Assembly (NCBI RefSeq): GCF_008370045.1
Contig: NZ_VOBN01000004.1
Location: forward strand, 389,148-453,147
Reading direction: 5' to 3'
DNA from: Pseudomonas sp. ANT_J12
Lineage (GTDB): Bacteria > Pseudomonadota > Gammaproteobacteria > Pseudomonadales > Pseudomonadaceae
DNA: 64,000 bases
Under the pieces are notes generated by a model that searched no databases, was not told the origin of the DNA, and saw only the letters and a program-made list of their open reading frames with translations. Shown in pieces: positions 54,245-63,487 of this stretch. Made by a program: the position numbers and the translations under genes. Positions within the stretch are counted from its first letter, which is position 1; each line of letters starts with the position of its first letter.

Positions 54245-54571
54245 CCCACCTCAACAAACATATGACAGTGCTATTACAAAAATAAAAAGTGCACTTTGTT
54301 TGTTATCCAGGCTTCATCCCCTCCTATACCCCCTGCTCAATATCGACCTTTTCTAACATCGAACACTTCCTCGATAAAAGTTGGCACTTTGCCACCTTGT
54401 TAGAACTCGTCAGACAGCATCCCCTATCAATAACTTAATCTATTGACTGACGACAGCTCGGCCTATTGGCGTTGTTAGTCCCAGGGCATTAGTTAAAACA
54501 ATAACAATCCTGCTTAAACAACTCACGGTTCGACTGTCGATACCTGAATGGACGACTTTTGGGGATATCGC
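54245..54571. promoter_or_regulatory. gap between regulator trio and sugar transferase, with operator-like dyad
   Basis: No gene seen in these 327 A+T-rich bases. TGGCACTTTGCCA (54382-54394) is a perfect dyad with the same arms as the one at 51858-51878. GTTAGAACTCG (54399-54409) and its inverse core TTCTAAC (54351-54357) recur from the upstream gap. These may be binding sites for the winged-helix regulators. Confidence 0.4.
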
Positions 54572-55966
54572 ATGGATCTTACTCTTCGTATCAATCGAAA
54601 TACCGGCCTCAAGGGACTTACCTTTTGGGGTCAATGGGCGCTGGCGCAGGGCTTTGCTGTTTCATTGTTGTTCATACTCGCTGAACAGCATACCGGCGCA
54701 GTCGAGTTCTATTACCGGGTATGCGCGACGCTGGCCGTATTGGCCTCGGTGCCGGCCTATACCTTCAGTGGCGTCTACCGAAAACGAGATAACTATCTGA
54801 CAGGGCTGGGACGCCTGTTCATGGGCTGGTCAATGACCATGGCGGCGCTGGCTTTCATGGCTTTTATCTGCAAGGCCGACGCCCTGTTTTCCCGGCAGGT
54901 GATTCTCAGTTGGGCGGTGTACGGGTTCCTCGGGCAGGCGTTGCTGTACGCGCCGTTACACGGGTTCTCCAAGTACTACCAGCGGTCACGAAAAAGCGAG
55001 CATAGAACGCTGATCGTCGGGACCGGCGAGCTGGCGCTGGGCCTGGCCAAAAAGTTGAGCAGCGTCGAAAACCTGCCGTTGGTGGGTCTGGTCAGCACGG
55101 GCCCCGTTGCCGCGCTGGACCCGGATGCCCCACAGATCGTCGGTGCGCAGGAAGACCTTCTGGAACTGATCAGAATCCATGACATTCGACGCTTGTACAT
55201 CACGCTGCCCCTGAGCGAAGCGGCAAAAATCGAAGCCATGTACGTCGATTTGCTGGGTGCCAACGTCGACGTGGTCTGGGTCCCGGACTTGAACTGCCTG
55301 ACGCTGCTCAATCACTCGGTGCGGGTCGTGGACGGTCTGCCGGCGATCTACTTGAATGAAAGCCCACTGACCAGCCAGCCCACTGCCGCGCTAAGCAAGA
55401 GTCTGGTGGAAAAAGCCGTGGCATTGCTGGCCATCATCCTGCTGAGCCCGGTGCTGGCGGTGATTGCGCTGGCGGTGAAACTCACCTCCCCCGGCCCGAT
55501 CTTCTTCAAACAGGATCGCCACGGCTGGAATGGCAAGGTGATTCAGGTCTGGAAGTTTCGCTCGATGCGTGTCCACGACGACCATGAAGTCAAGCAGGCC
55601 AGCCGCAACGATTCGCGCATTACCGCCGTCGGCCGCTTCATCCGTCGCACTTCGCTGGATGAACTGCCGCAACTGTTCAACGTGCTGCAAGGGCACATGG
55701 CCCTGGTCGGCCCGCGTCCTCACGCCGTCGCGCATAACCACTACTACTCGGGCAAGATTCTGGCCTACATGGCGCGCCACCGAATCAAGCCGGGCATTAC
55801 CGGGCTTGCGCAAATCAACGGTTGCCGCGGCGAGACGGACACCATCGACAAGATGCAGAAACGTGTCGAGATCGACCTTAAGTACATCAACAACTGGTCG
55901 CTGTGGCTGGACCTGAAGATCCTGGTGAAGACGCCCTTCACGCTGCTCTCGAAGGACATCTACTGA
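54572..55966 (+). CDS. undecaprenyl-phosphate glucose/galactose phosphotransferase (WcaJ/WbaP type)
   Basis: This 464-residue inner-membrane enzyme starts polysaccharide repeat units by moving a sugar-1-phosphate from a UDP-sugar to undecaprenyl phosphate. About four N-terminal hydrophobic helices lead into a central nucleotide-fold region (RTLIVGTGELALGLAKKL) and another membrane helix (LLAIILLSPVLAVIALAV). The catalytic domain has FFKQDRHGWNGK, KFRSMR, DELPQLFNVLQGHMALVGPRP and IKPGITGLAQINGCRG. The ATG at 54572 is preferred to one at 54548 because GGGGA lies suitably upstream. No glycosyltransferase, polymerase or flippase gene follows, which is odd for a full polysaccharide locus. Confidence 0.93.
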   Translation: MDLTLRINRNTGLKGLTFWGQWALAQGFAVSLLFILAEQHTGAVEFYYRVCATLAVLASVPAYTFSGVYRKRDNYLTGLGRLFMGWSMTMAALAFMAFICKADALFSRQVILSWAVYGFLGQALLYAPLHGFSKYYQRSRKSEHRTLIVGTGELALGLAKKLSSVENLPLVGLVSTGPVAALDPDAPQIVGAQEDLLELIRIHDIRRLYITLPLSEAAKIEAMYVDLLGANVDVVWVPDLNCLTLLNHSVRVVDGLPAIYLNESPLTSQPTAALSKSLVEKAVALLAIILLSPVLAVIALAVKLTSPGPIFFKQDRHGWNGKVIQVWKFRSMRVHDDHEVKQASRNDSRITAVGRFIRRTSLDELPQLFNVLQGHMALVGPRPHAVAHNHYYSGKILAYMARHRIKPGITGLAQINGCRGETDTIDKMQKRVEIDLKYINNWSLWLDLKILVKTPFTLLSKDIY

Positions 55967-55995
55967 TGGCCTGAGCGCAAAAAAAGCAGCACCAC

Positions 55996-56018
55996 AAGGG
56001 GACGCAAGTCCCCTTTTT
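55996..56018 (+). terminator. terminator of the sugar-transferase gene
   Basis: AAGGGGAC-GCAA-GTCCCCTT followed by TTT. Confidence 0.9.
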
Positions 56019-56068
56019 CGTGGCTGTGATTTGGGTTGGGCGGATGTTTGAAGGGAGGCCAATCAAGC

Positions 56069-56102
56069 GGCGATCTACAGGACATGCAGCCTGTAGATCG
56101 CC
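56069..56102. terminator. hairpin after yjbH
   Basis: GGCGATCTACAGG and CCTGTAGATCGCC are perfect complements around ACATGCAG. It lies five bases beyond the yjbH stop on the minus strand. No strong T-run follows, so it may be an RNA-stabilising hairpin rather than an intrinsic terminator. Confidence 0.5.
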
Positions 56103-56106
56103 AACG

Positions 56107-58185
56107 TTACTCGGTGATCTTCTCGAAGTTGCGGTAGAACATGTCGTTGTCGCGGCTGTCGGTCATCGAGTGCAACTGGAAGCTGCGATTGAGCCGTGCG
56201 CCACCGTCCCGGGTCAGCGGCGACCAGACGAGGTTGGCGCGGCGCATGGTCGACATGCTCATCAATTCATCGAACGGGATGGACAGGTACAGGCCCTTGT
56301 CGAAACTACCTTCGCCATATTCGGGGCCGGTGGCGGTGGTGATCGTCGCCCAGGCGCCGAACCGCACGCCGTTGGAGAACTCCCGCGACAGATCGATCGT
56401 GGTGCCCCAATCCCCGGCCAGGTAGCGTCCGACGCTGACCGCCGCCAGTGTGTCGTAGGGCAAGTCGGTATAGCCGGTGATATGGCCGGTGACGACCGAG
56501 TAGTCCCGCAGGCCGAAGCCCTGGTCGAATTCGCGCTGACGCACGTAGTTCAAATCCGCACCGACCGACCAGCGCTGGCCTTGCGGACGAAACAACACTT
56601 CACCGCCCACACCGGCAAACATCGATTCCAGATAACCGCCGTAGACCATGCCGTACAGGTCCTTGTCCAGCTGCTCGGCGTGGCTGACCTGGAACAGCGG
56701 CATGGTGACTTCAGAGGTGGTCAGGTATTGGCGCAAGTCCGTGCGCACCCGAGGCAAACCGCTGGGTGCGTCGTATTTGAAGCCGTCGAAGTTGTTCAGC
56801 AGATTGGCGCTGATCAGGCCGCTCCACCAGGTGTTGCGGTTGAAGCGATACTCGGCGTCGGCGTCGGCACTGAACTGATAGAAAAAGCCGTCAGGACCGC
56901 CGACGTTCTGTTTGAAGCCCAGCCCGGCGCCGTAGCTGAACGGGTCGCGGGCTTCGGTGTAGAGGGTCTTCTCGTTGTGCGGCATCGCCGGGTTGGTCTC
57001 GGTGGTGCGGTGCAACGCTTGCAGCGGTTCCTCGTTGTTGAGCACCTCGCGAAAGGTTTGCCGAGGCACGCTGGTTTCTTCCAGTGGCAGGTCGTAGCGC
57101 TTGTTCACCAGGGTGAACCAGTCGATGTCGGCATTGACGCTGTTGTCGAGAATCCGGCTGGCCCGACCGACCGCTTTGGCCGAATGAAAATAACGGCCCT
57201 GCTCGCCGTAGACGATCAGTTCGGGGCCACGCTGGCTGATGCGCTCGACCTTGTAGCCGGCATTTTGCTGCAGGCGTCGGGACACCTCCAGCCAGTCGAC
57301 CTGATCCATCGCGACGGTCGGAGTCTTGGCCGGCAACGGCTCGGCGGGCGGGTCGAAGCGCTTGGTCGGGGCCTTGCGGCTGACGAAGTTGGTGTGGAAG
57401 GTCAGGCCGAACATCGCCGTGTTGCCGCGCTCCCAGGCTGCGCTGAGGTCCAGCGAATCGGTGACTTTGAACACGGCGCCCAGGTTGATCGGCGAGTCCT
57501 GCTGGATCACGTTGTCCTTGGGCTCGTGTTTATAGTCGTTGCCTTCGTACTCGAGTTTCAGGCTGAGCCGGTCCCATGGCGTCTGGTAGGTCACGCCGCC
57601 GAACAACGAAGGCTTGCCGCGAAAGTAGGCGCCGGCGTTGACGTCACCGGTGCCTTCCATGTTTGGCCGGGTCTTGAAGCGATCATCGAGATAGCCCGCC
57701 GGGTTGTCGAAGTCGCTGCGATTGCCCAGGTAACCCCAGGCAATGCCGGCGCTGAAATCAAAATCGTCGTAGCGCTTGTTGGCCACCAGGAACTCACTGG
57801 AGAACAGGCCAGTACCGCCGATGTCTCGGAAGCCCAGCGCGACGTCAGGCGCCCAGTGGGTTTCCTGCCACAACCGGACCTTGAGATCGACCGCCTTATC
57901 CTTATAGCTCTGGTTGCCGCTCAACGATTCGGGGCCGTAAGGACGGTTGGTGATGGCGGTGTAGCGAAACGCGCCTTCCAGCCAATCGAACGGCTGTAGC
58001 GCCACGCTGTAGCGACTGTAGGGCTCGGTGCGGTTGGCGTTCACGCTCAACTCGCCGGCCGGGGACATCCGGGCGGTGGGTGTCTGCCACAAGCCGACGC
58101 CGCCGAAATCATTCTGGGTAAGACGTGGCTCGGCATGCGCCAGTCCACAGGGCAATAACAACACAGCTGCAAAACGTAAATTCAA
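56107..58185 (-). CDS. yjbH: YjbH-family outer-membrane exopolysaccharide protein
   Basis: This 692-residue exported protein has a signal peptide (MNLRFAAVLLLPCGLAHA) and YjbH hallmarks: QNDFGGVGLWQTPTARMSP just after cleavage, SLEYEGN-like LSLKLEYEGNDYKHEP and a C-terminus full of alternating beta strands ending in a large barrel-like region. Known YjbH is needed for extracellular polysaccharide linked to the yjbEFGH operon. Translation starts at a TTG whose last two bases overlap the yjbG stop (TTGA). It is the final gene of the operon. Confidence 0.9.
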   Translation of the reverse strand: MNLRFAAVLLLPCGLAHAEPRLTQNDFGGVGLWQTPTARMSPAGELSVNANRTEPYSRYSVALQPFDWLEGAFRYTAITNRPYGPESLSGNQSYKDKAVDLKVRLWQETHWAPDVALGFRDIGGTGLFSSEFLVANKRYDDFDFSAGIAWGYLGNRSDFDNPAGYLDDRFKTRPNMEGTGDVNAGAYFRGKPSLFGGVTYQTPWDRLSLKLEYEGNDYKHEPKDNVIQQDSPINLGAVFKVTDSLDLSAAWERGNTAMFGLTFHTNFVSRKAPTKRFDPPAEPLPAKTPTVAMDQVDWLEVSRRLQQNAGYKVERISQRGPELIVYGEQGRYFHSAKAVGRASRILDNSVNADIDWFTLVNKRYDLPLEETSVPRQTFREVLNNEEPLQALHRTTETNPAMPHNEKTLYTEARDPFSYGAGLGFKQNVGGPDGFFYQFSADADAEYRFNRNTWWSGLISANLLNNFDGFKYDAPSGLPRVRTDLRQYLTTSEVTMPLFQVSHAEQLDKDLYGMVYGGYLESMFAGVGGEVLFRPQGQRWSVGADLNYVRQREFDQGFGLRDYSVVTGHITGYTDLPYDTLAAVSVGRYLAGDWGTTIDLSREFSNGVRFGAWATITTATGPEYGEGSFDKGLYLSIPFDELMSMSTMRRANLVWSPLTRDGGARLNRSFQLHSMTDSRDNDMFYRNFEKITE

Positions 58186-58943
58186 TGAACCACCTCAGCC
58201 AATTGCGTGGCAAGAAATTCGGCCAACTGCTGATTCAGTTCAGGGATAGGCGGATCGAGATCATCATTTTTCACCGGCACCAGGATCTTGCTGCCCGCCG
58301 CAGGCACGTGCCCACTCTCGCGATTCCAGGGCGCGATACCGACCTGGCGGGTAACGCCATTGGGCTGGATCAGCCAAAGGTAATCGGCCTCGGCATCGGC
58401 CAGCTTTGCGCAGCCTTGCAGGTAATCCCGGGCTTCTTGCCGGACGACATGGGGCAAGCGGCACGGCTCGGCGACGGCGCCGAGCACTTCAACTTCATCG
58501 ACGCGCGATGGATAGATCAGGCGATCACCGTCACTCAGCTGGACGTTGGGGGCGAACCCGACTTCGATGGCCACCGGGTCGAGCACCGTGACCTGGCGCC
58601 CGGTGACCGGCATGGCGCTGACCTGCTCAGACAGACGCGTCGCCAGCTCTGCCCGGCCCGGCCGGTCGAAGATCAAGGCTTCACGGCGCAACACCTGCAA
58701 ATCGAACAGCACCCCGGTCTTGAGCCGGGCCTGCTCTTCCAGCAACGACTGACGCAGCAACGCCGCCGCCAGCCAATAGCTTTCGGCATTGGGCACGGCG
58801 ACGCTGATCACATCCGTCAACCGCCCGCCCGGCGGCAACTCCACCGGCCCGGGGACTTGCACATCACCCGTGACAGTGACTGCCGCCTGGCTGACGCTGG
58901 TGATCAACAGCAGGCATGCCGACAGCTTCCGTACCCGCTTCAA
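58182..58943 (-). CDS. yjbG: YjbG-family exopolysaccharide protein
   Basis: This 253-residue periplasmic protein has a signal peptide (about residues 1-20, ending SVSQA). The mature part begins with VTVTGDVQVPGPVELPPGGRL, like the soluble ligand-binding beta-grasp modules of polysaccharide exporters, and repeats the theme near residue 130. Start and stop both overlap neighbours as TTGA, so it is translationally coupled to yjbF and yjbH. The role is export-related, as inferred from the family. Confidence 0.88.
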   Translation of the reverse strand: MKRVRKLSACLLLITSVSQAAVTVTGDVQVPGPVELPPGGRLTDVISVAVPNAESYWLAAALLRQSLLEEQARLKTGVLFDLQVLRREALIFDRPGRAELATRLSEQVSAMPVTGRQVTVLDPVAIEVGFAPNVQLSDGDRLIYPSRVDEVEVLGAVAEPCRLPHVVRQEARDYLQGCAKLADAEADYLWLIQPNGVTRQVGIAPWNRESGHVPAAGSKILVPVKNDDLDPPIPELNQQLAEFLATQLAEVVH

Positions 58944-59605
58944 CGGGCAGCCCTGCGTTCAGGGGTCAATTGCACAATCTTGACCCGCAGGCGCGAGGTC
59001 AGTTGTTGCTCGCTCTGCACAATAAAACCGTCAACGGGATCGACCCAGTAACGATTGGTCGCACGCAGGCCAATGGCCGGGGCGTCAATCTGCTCATCGA
59101 CACGTAGCACGGCGTATTCCTTGTTGAGGATTTCCAGGGTTTCCATGGATTTTCGCGAGAAGCGACTGTTCAAGGTCACGCCGGTTTCACTGCCTTGATA
59201 CAGATCGATCCAGCGCTGGCTGGTGTAGCCATCCGGCAGGGTGTGCAGGCCTTGTTTGAAGGGCGAAGACGCCGCCAGTCGCGTGCCGTCCAGATCGCCT
59301 TCGACGCCCAGGCCAATGGTGCGCACCGCGAGTCCATCGCGCAGCAGCAACACCTGTTTACCGGACGCGACCCAGAACTGCAGGTCGCCCCGCTCACGCA
59401 CCATCGCCAACACCCCGGAGCCGGATGGCGTGGTCAAGGTCAGTTGGGGAAACTCGACCCGAGCCACTTGCGCGGGGGTGACTTGCACCTCATCGGGGCC
59501 GATTACCGCGGCCTTGAAGTTGCCCAAGGACGCGGTCATCAGCGGGTTACAGCCACACAACAACACGGCCGCCATTACGCAGACGCCAACATTCAACGTT
59601 CTCAC
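58940..59605 (-). CDS. yjbF: YjbF-family lipoprotein
   Basis: This 221-residue lipoprotein has a signal ending LLCGC near residue 19 from the chosen GTG at 59605. An in-frame GTG at 59641 would add 12 residues and overlap the wza end. AAGG eight bases before 59605 favours the shorter form. The C-terminal NRYWVDPVDGFIVQSEQQLT segment fits the YjbF/GfcB family. It follows wza by about 10 bases and is coupled to yjbG by a TTGA overlap. Confidence 0.88.
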   Translation of the reverse strand: MRTLNVGVCVMAAVLLCGCNPLMTASLGNFKAAVIGPDEVQVTPAQVARVEFPQLTLTTPSGSGVLAMVRERGDLQFWVASGKQVLLLRDGLAVRTIGLGVEGDLDGTRLAASSPFKQGLHTLPDGYTSQRWIDLYQGSETGVTLNSRFSRKSMETLEILNKEYAVLRVDEQIDAPAIGLRATNRYWVDPVDGFIVQSEQQLTSRLRVKIVQLTPERRAAR

Positions 59606-59615
59606 AGACCTGACC

Positions 59616-60731
59616 TTATTTGCCGTTGTCTCTGACTTCACTCAGGTTCTTCGCTGAGGAAGCCCCCACACCGAGGATGGCGGCCGAAGGCACCAACTGA
59701 CTGATGAAACGGTTCCAGCGCGTCACGTTGGCGGGGCCCACGTAGACGATGTCCTGGGGCCTTACATTGAAATGCGTGGCGAGCGCCATGGCGGTCGGCG
59801 ACTCGGCTTTCAACTGGTAGATTTTCGCCGGTTCCACATCCAGGTTTTCCACCCCGCGGATCACATACACGGCATTGCCGTTGGAGGTGGTCTGGCTCAA
59901 GCCGCCGACCGAGCCGAGGACATCGGACAGGTTCATGGTGCCGGTCTTGAAGGTCAGCGCCCGGGGCTGATTGACTTCGCCCATGACGTAGATGCGCTTG
60001 TTGTCGTTGTACGGCAGGTACAGCTGATCGCCACCCTTGAGGTAGACGTTCTGCAACTCGGAATCCTGCTGATTGAGCGCATCAAGATCCAGCGGATACA
60101 CCCGCCCCTTGCGCGTCAGCAGCAGGCCGGACAAGTCGGCATTGACCGGGTCGATACCAGCCGCACCGAGGGCTTCGACCACGTTGAGCGGGTTGGTGGA
60201 AATCGGTTGCGCACCGGCCTTTGTTACCGCCCCCGACACCACGACTTTCTGGCTGGCGAAGCGCAACACGGCGACGTCCACTTGCGGGTCGGCAATGAAA
60301 GCCGACAGGCGTTCGGAAATGTCCGAGCGCAGTTGCTGGATGGTTTTGCCGGCCGCCTGCACTTCCTTGATATAGGGGTAATACAACGTGCCATCGGAAC
60401 GCACCAGGCGACCGTTGGCATCGATCTGCTGTTGCGCGCCCGAGGGTGCCGTCAGCTCCGGGTGGTCCCAGACCGTGATGTACAACACATCGTTGCTGCC
60501 GATGCGGTACTCCGCCGGGGTCACCAACAATTCCGCCGGCAGCGACGTGCGTTTCTGCGTCGCCCGGTCCATCGCAATCAGCTTGGGCGTGATTGGAATC
60601 AGCTCGACGCGACTGCTTTCACTGCCCCCTTGGCGCGTGATATCGCTGGTGCTCAGGTATTGCCCCGGGGAAAACATACAACCTTGCAAAGCGAGACTGG
60701 CCAACATCAAAAAAGGAAAACTACGATTCAT
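59616..60731 (-). CDS. outer-membrane polysaccharide export protein (Wza family)
   Basis: This 371-residue lipoprotein has signal peptide MNRSFPFLMLASLALQGC with a lipobox Cys at 18. The polysaccharide export domain is typical (YRIGSNDVLYITVWDHPELT near residue 77), and further beta-grasp/SLBB repeats follow (VVSGAVTKAGAQPI; IYVMGEVNQPRALTF). The end, WNRFISQLVPSA, is the helix that forms the Wza outer-membrane pore. It sits between yjbE and yjbF, whereas I recall no wza inside the E. coli yjbEFGH operon. It should export the polymer. Confidence 0.93.
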   Translation of the reverse strand: MNRSFPFLMLASLALQGCMFSPGQYLSTSDITRQGGSESSRVELIPITPKLIAMDRATQKRTSLPAELLVTPAEYRIGSNDVLYITVWDHPELTAPSGAQQQIDANGRLVRSDGTLYYPYIKEVQAAGKTIQQLRSDISERLSAFIADPQVDVAVLRFASQKVVVSGAVTKAGAQPISTNPLNVVEALGAAGIDPVNADLSGLLLTRKGRVYPLDLDALNQQDSELQNVYLKGGDQLYLPYNDNKRIYVMGEVNQPRALTFKTGTMNLSDVLGSVGGLSQTTSNGNAVYVIRGVENLDVEPAKIYQLKAESPTAMALATHFNVRPQDIVYVGPANVTRWNRFISQLVPSAAILGVGASSAKNLSEVRDNGK

Positions 60732-60815
60732 AATGGCACTACGCTATTCAAGGGCAAATCCAACAAGGGCACCCGACTTGCATCGGGCGACCTTGTATTA
60801 CACCTACAGGGTTTT

Positions 60816-61052
60816 TCAGTTACTGGTGCCGGTGGTACCGGTAGTTCCTGTGGTCCCGGTAGTACCGCCGTTGGCGTTGCCGCCACTGTTGGAGGCAGCC
60901 ACTGCACCTGCAACCATCGCCGTACTGGCCGCAGGCGCTTGGGAAGCGGCTACGTTACCGGCGACATTAGTTGCCTGTGTCAGCGGTGCTTCCGCTGCGG
61001 ACGCCCAGTTGCCAAACATCGACAACAGGGCAATTGCCATCACTTTTTTCAT
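60816..61052 (-). CDS. yjbE: YjbE-like small exported protein with Thr-Gly repeats
   Basis: This 78-residue protein has a signal peptide (MKKVMAIALLSMFGNWASA, about 19 residues). The mature chain is rich in Ala, Thr, Asn and Gly and ends in a short repeated TTG/TGT tract (TTGTTGTTGTTGTSN). E. coli YjbE is likewise a tiny Ala/Thr/Gly-rich exported protein heading yjbEFGH. It is the first gene here, 84 bases before wza. AAGGAG lies just upstream of the start. Confidence 0.85.
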   Translation of the reverse strand: MKKVMAIALLSMFGNWASAAEAPLTQATNVAGNVAASQAPAASTAMVAGAVAASNSGGNANGGTTGTTGTTGTTGTSN

Positions 61053-61287
61053 ATCAACTCCTTTCTAACGTTCGGCCTTGTTAACAAACAAAGCGTGCCG
61101 TTAGAGGTGGAAAGATCAAGCCGCAAAAACTGCGAACAAGAGCCATTGTTCATTCACAGTCAAACGCAACTGATAAATGTCGAACGGCAGGGCTTATATC
61201 TACGGATTTGCCGGAGGTAACTCCAGCCTAATTTCCCGACCTTACTTAACATGGCTGTCGGTTTATAACATTCGGCGCAATCACTAC

Positions 61288-62304
61288 TTATTCGAGGTAG
61301 CCCTTCGGATGATTCGATTGCCAGCGCCAGGTGTCGGTCATCATTTGCTGCAAACTGCGTGTGGCCTTCCAGCCCAGTTCACGCTCAGCCTTGGACGGGT
61401 CGGCCAGGCTCTCGGCGACGTCACCCGAGCGGCGCGGCAATATCCGATACGGCACGGGCCGGCCCGACGCCTGCTCAAACGCGTGCAGCACTTGCATCAC
61501 GCTGTAGCCGTCGCCCGTGCCCAGGTTCCAGATGTGGATGCCGGTGGTTTGGGAAATCGATTGCAAGGCCTTGATATGCCCGTCCGCCAAGTCGACGACG
61601 TGGATGTAGTCGCGCACACCGGTGCCATCCGACGTGGGGTAATCGTCGCCGAAGATCGACAACTCTTTCAGACTACCGACCGCCACCTGGCTGATGTAGG
61701 GCACCAGGTTATTCGGAATGCCATTGGGGTCTTCACCCAAGTGGCCACTGGCATGGGCGCCGATCGGATTGAAATAACGCAACAGCGCGACGCTCCAGCG
61801 CGGCTCTGCCGAGCACAGGTCGCGCAACACGTTTTCGACGATCAGCTTGGATTGGCCGTAGGGATTGGTCGGGCTGCCGGTAGGCACCTCCTCGCTGATC
61901 GGCATCTGCTCCGGCGCGCCGTACACCGTTGCCGATGAACTGAACACCAGACGAAACACCCCGGCGGCGGCCATCGCCTGGCACAGCGTGATGCTGCCGC
62001 CGACGTTGGCTTCGTAATACTCCAGCGGCTTGCGCACGCTTTCGCCGACGGCTTTAAGCCCGGCGAAATGCAGGACCGCATCAATGGCGTGCTGCTGGAA
62101 AATCCGGTCCAGCAAGGGTCGATCACACACATCCCCGTGAATCATCAGCGCACGTTTGCCGCAGATGGCTTCAACGGCGTGCAGCGCAGCGTCGGAACTG
62201 TTGGAAAGGTTGTCCAGCACCACCACTTCAAAACCCGCTTCAAGCAAAGCAAGTGTGGTGTGCGAACCGATATACCCGGTGCCACCCGTTACCAGAATTT
62301 TCAT
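61288..62304 (-). CDS. galE: UDP-glucose 4-epimerase
   Basis: GalE (338 residues) interconverts UDP-glucose and UDP-galactose with bound NAD+. The Rossmann motif is ILVTGGTGYIGSHT at residues 3-16, with the catalytic FSSSATVYG (Ser-Thr) and YGQSK (Tyr-Lys) pairs, and NPIGAHASGHLGEDP. The ATG at 62304 gives the exact family start. It reads away from galU, and together they supply UDP-glucose and UDP-galactose for the adjacent polysaccharide genes. Confidence 0.96.
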   Translation of the reverse strand: MKILVTGGTGYIGSHTTLALLEAGFEVVVLDNLSNSSDAALHAVEAICGKRALMIHGDVCDRPLLDRIFQQHAIDAVLHFAGLKAVGESVRKPLEYYEANVGGSITLCQAMAAAGVFRLVFSSSATVYGAPEQMPISEEVPTGSPTNPYGQSKLIVENVLRDLCSAEPRWSVALLRYFNPIGAHASGHLGEDPNGIPNNLVPYISQVAVGSLKELSIFGDDYPTSDGTGVRDYIHVVDLADGHIKALQSISQTTGIHIWNLGTGDGYSVMQVLHAFEQASGRPVPYRILPRRSGDVAESLADPSKAERELGWKATRSLQQMMTDTWRWQSNHPKGYLE

Positions 62305-62609
62305 AGCGCGGTCCATAGTGGGATCGTAAAGTGCGCAATAACATGTACCGATCAATATGTAATTCGACCAGACAGTCATACCGGGTACTTATTTAGCACT
62401 ATGAAACGCTCACCACTATCAACGGATACCGACGAAAAATAACTAACACGCAACAGACGGACAACTCATAACATTCCGTTGTTATATACCTGACACCAAT
62501 TGCCATTAACAACCTATCTCAGGTATTAAAGTAGTCGCTTATTCAAGACACTGACAACCACTCATTATTTCCGTAGTGGGTTGCGATTAATGACTTCCAG
62601 GGTATTTTT
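62305..62609. other. galE-galU divergent intergenic region
   Basis: These 305 A+T-rich bases contain no credible gene. They should hold both divergent promoters. I see no clear -35/-10 pair by eye. Confidence 0.4.
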
Positions 62610-63443
62610 ATGATTCGTAAATGTTTGTTCCCCGCCGCGGGTTATGGCACGCGTTTCCTGCCGGCCACCAAAGCCATGCCCAAGGAGATGCTGCCCATCG
62701 TCAACAAGCCGCTGATCCAGTATGCGGTCGAGGAAGCACGGGACGCCGGCCTGCAACACATGGCCCTCGTCACCGGGCGGGGCAAGCGCGCACTGGAAGA
62801 CCATTTCGATATCAGCTATGAGCTGGAACATCAGATTCGCGGCACCGAAAAAGAGAAGTTCCTGGCCGGCACCCGCGAGCTGATTGAAACCTGCATCTTC
62901 TCCTACACCCGCCAGGTGGAAATGAAGGGCCTGGGCCATGCGATTCTCAGCGGTCGCCCGTTGATTGGCGATGAGCCCTTCGCCGTGTCGCTGGCGGATG
63001 ACCTGTGCCTGAATTTGAAAGGCGATGGCGTCCTGTCGCAAATGATCCAGCTCTACAAGCGCTACCGCTGCTCGATCGTGGCCATCCAGGAAGTGCCCCG
63101 GGACCAGACCCACAAGTACGGCGTGATTGCTGGCGAGTTGATCGCCGACAACGTTTACCGCGTCAGCAGCATGGTGGAAAAACCCGCCCCCGAAGACGCC
63201 CCGTCCAACCTGGCAATCATCGGCCGCTACATCCTGACGCCGGATATCTTTGACCTGATCGCCGACACCCAGCCCGGCAAAGGTGGGGAGATCCAGATCA
63301 CCGACGCCCTGATGAAGCAGGCGCAAAACGGCTGCGTCCTGGCCTACAAGTTCGACGGCCTGCGCTTCGATTGCGGCGGTGCAGAGGGCTATCTCGACGC
63401 GACCAATTTCTGCTACGAGCACCTGTACCTCAAGGGCCTCTGA
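62610..63443 (+). CDS. galU: UTP--glucose-1-phosphate uridylyltransferase
   Basis: GalU (277 residues) makes UDP-glucose from UTP and glucose-1-phosphate. The N-terminal nucleotidyltransferase motif is FPAAGYGTRFLPATKAMPKE, followed by KPLIQYAVEEA, GLGHAILSG and FAVSLADDL. The length is normal. CCAGGG upstream of the ATG is a modest ribosome-binding site. It is divergent from galE and followed by a small unknown gene. Confidence 0.97.
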   Translation: MIRKCLFPAAGYGTRFLPATKAMPKEMLPIVNKPLIQYAVEEARDAGLQHMALVTGRGKRALEDHFDISYELEHQIRGTEKEKFLAGTRELIETCIFSYTRQVEMKGLGHAILSGRPLIGDEPFAVSLADDLCLNLKGDGVLSQMIQLYKRYRCSIVAIQEVPRDQTHKYGVIAGELIADNVYRVSSMVEKPAPEDAPSNLAIIGRYILTPDIFDLIADTQPGKGGEIQITDALMKQAQNGCVLAYKFDGLRFDCGGAEGYLDATNFCYEHLYLKGL

Positions 63444-63487
63444 CCAGGTCCTCAACCGTCGTCCACTCTTCTTTCAGGCAGGCCACT

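Noticed and set aside
54381..54396. TTGGCACTTTGCCACC as a sigma-54 promoter
   Set aside because: TGGCAC is present but a TTGC at the required spacing is not; the element is better read as a dyad.
56020..57999. 659-codon plus-strand frame opposite yjbH
   Set aside because: Antisense of yjbH; Val/Gln/His-rich without a family pattern.
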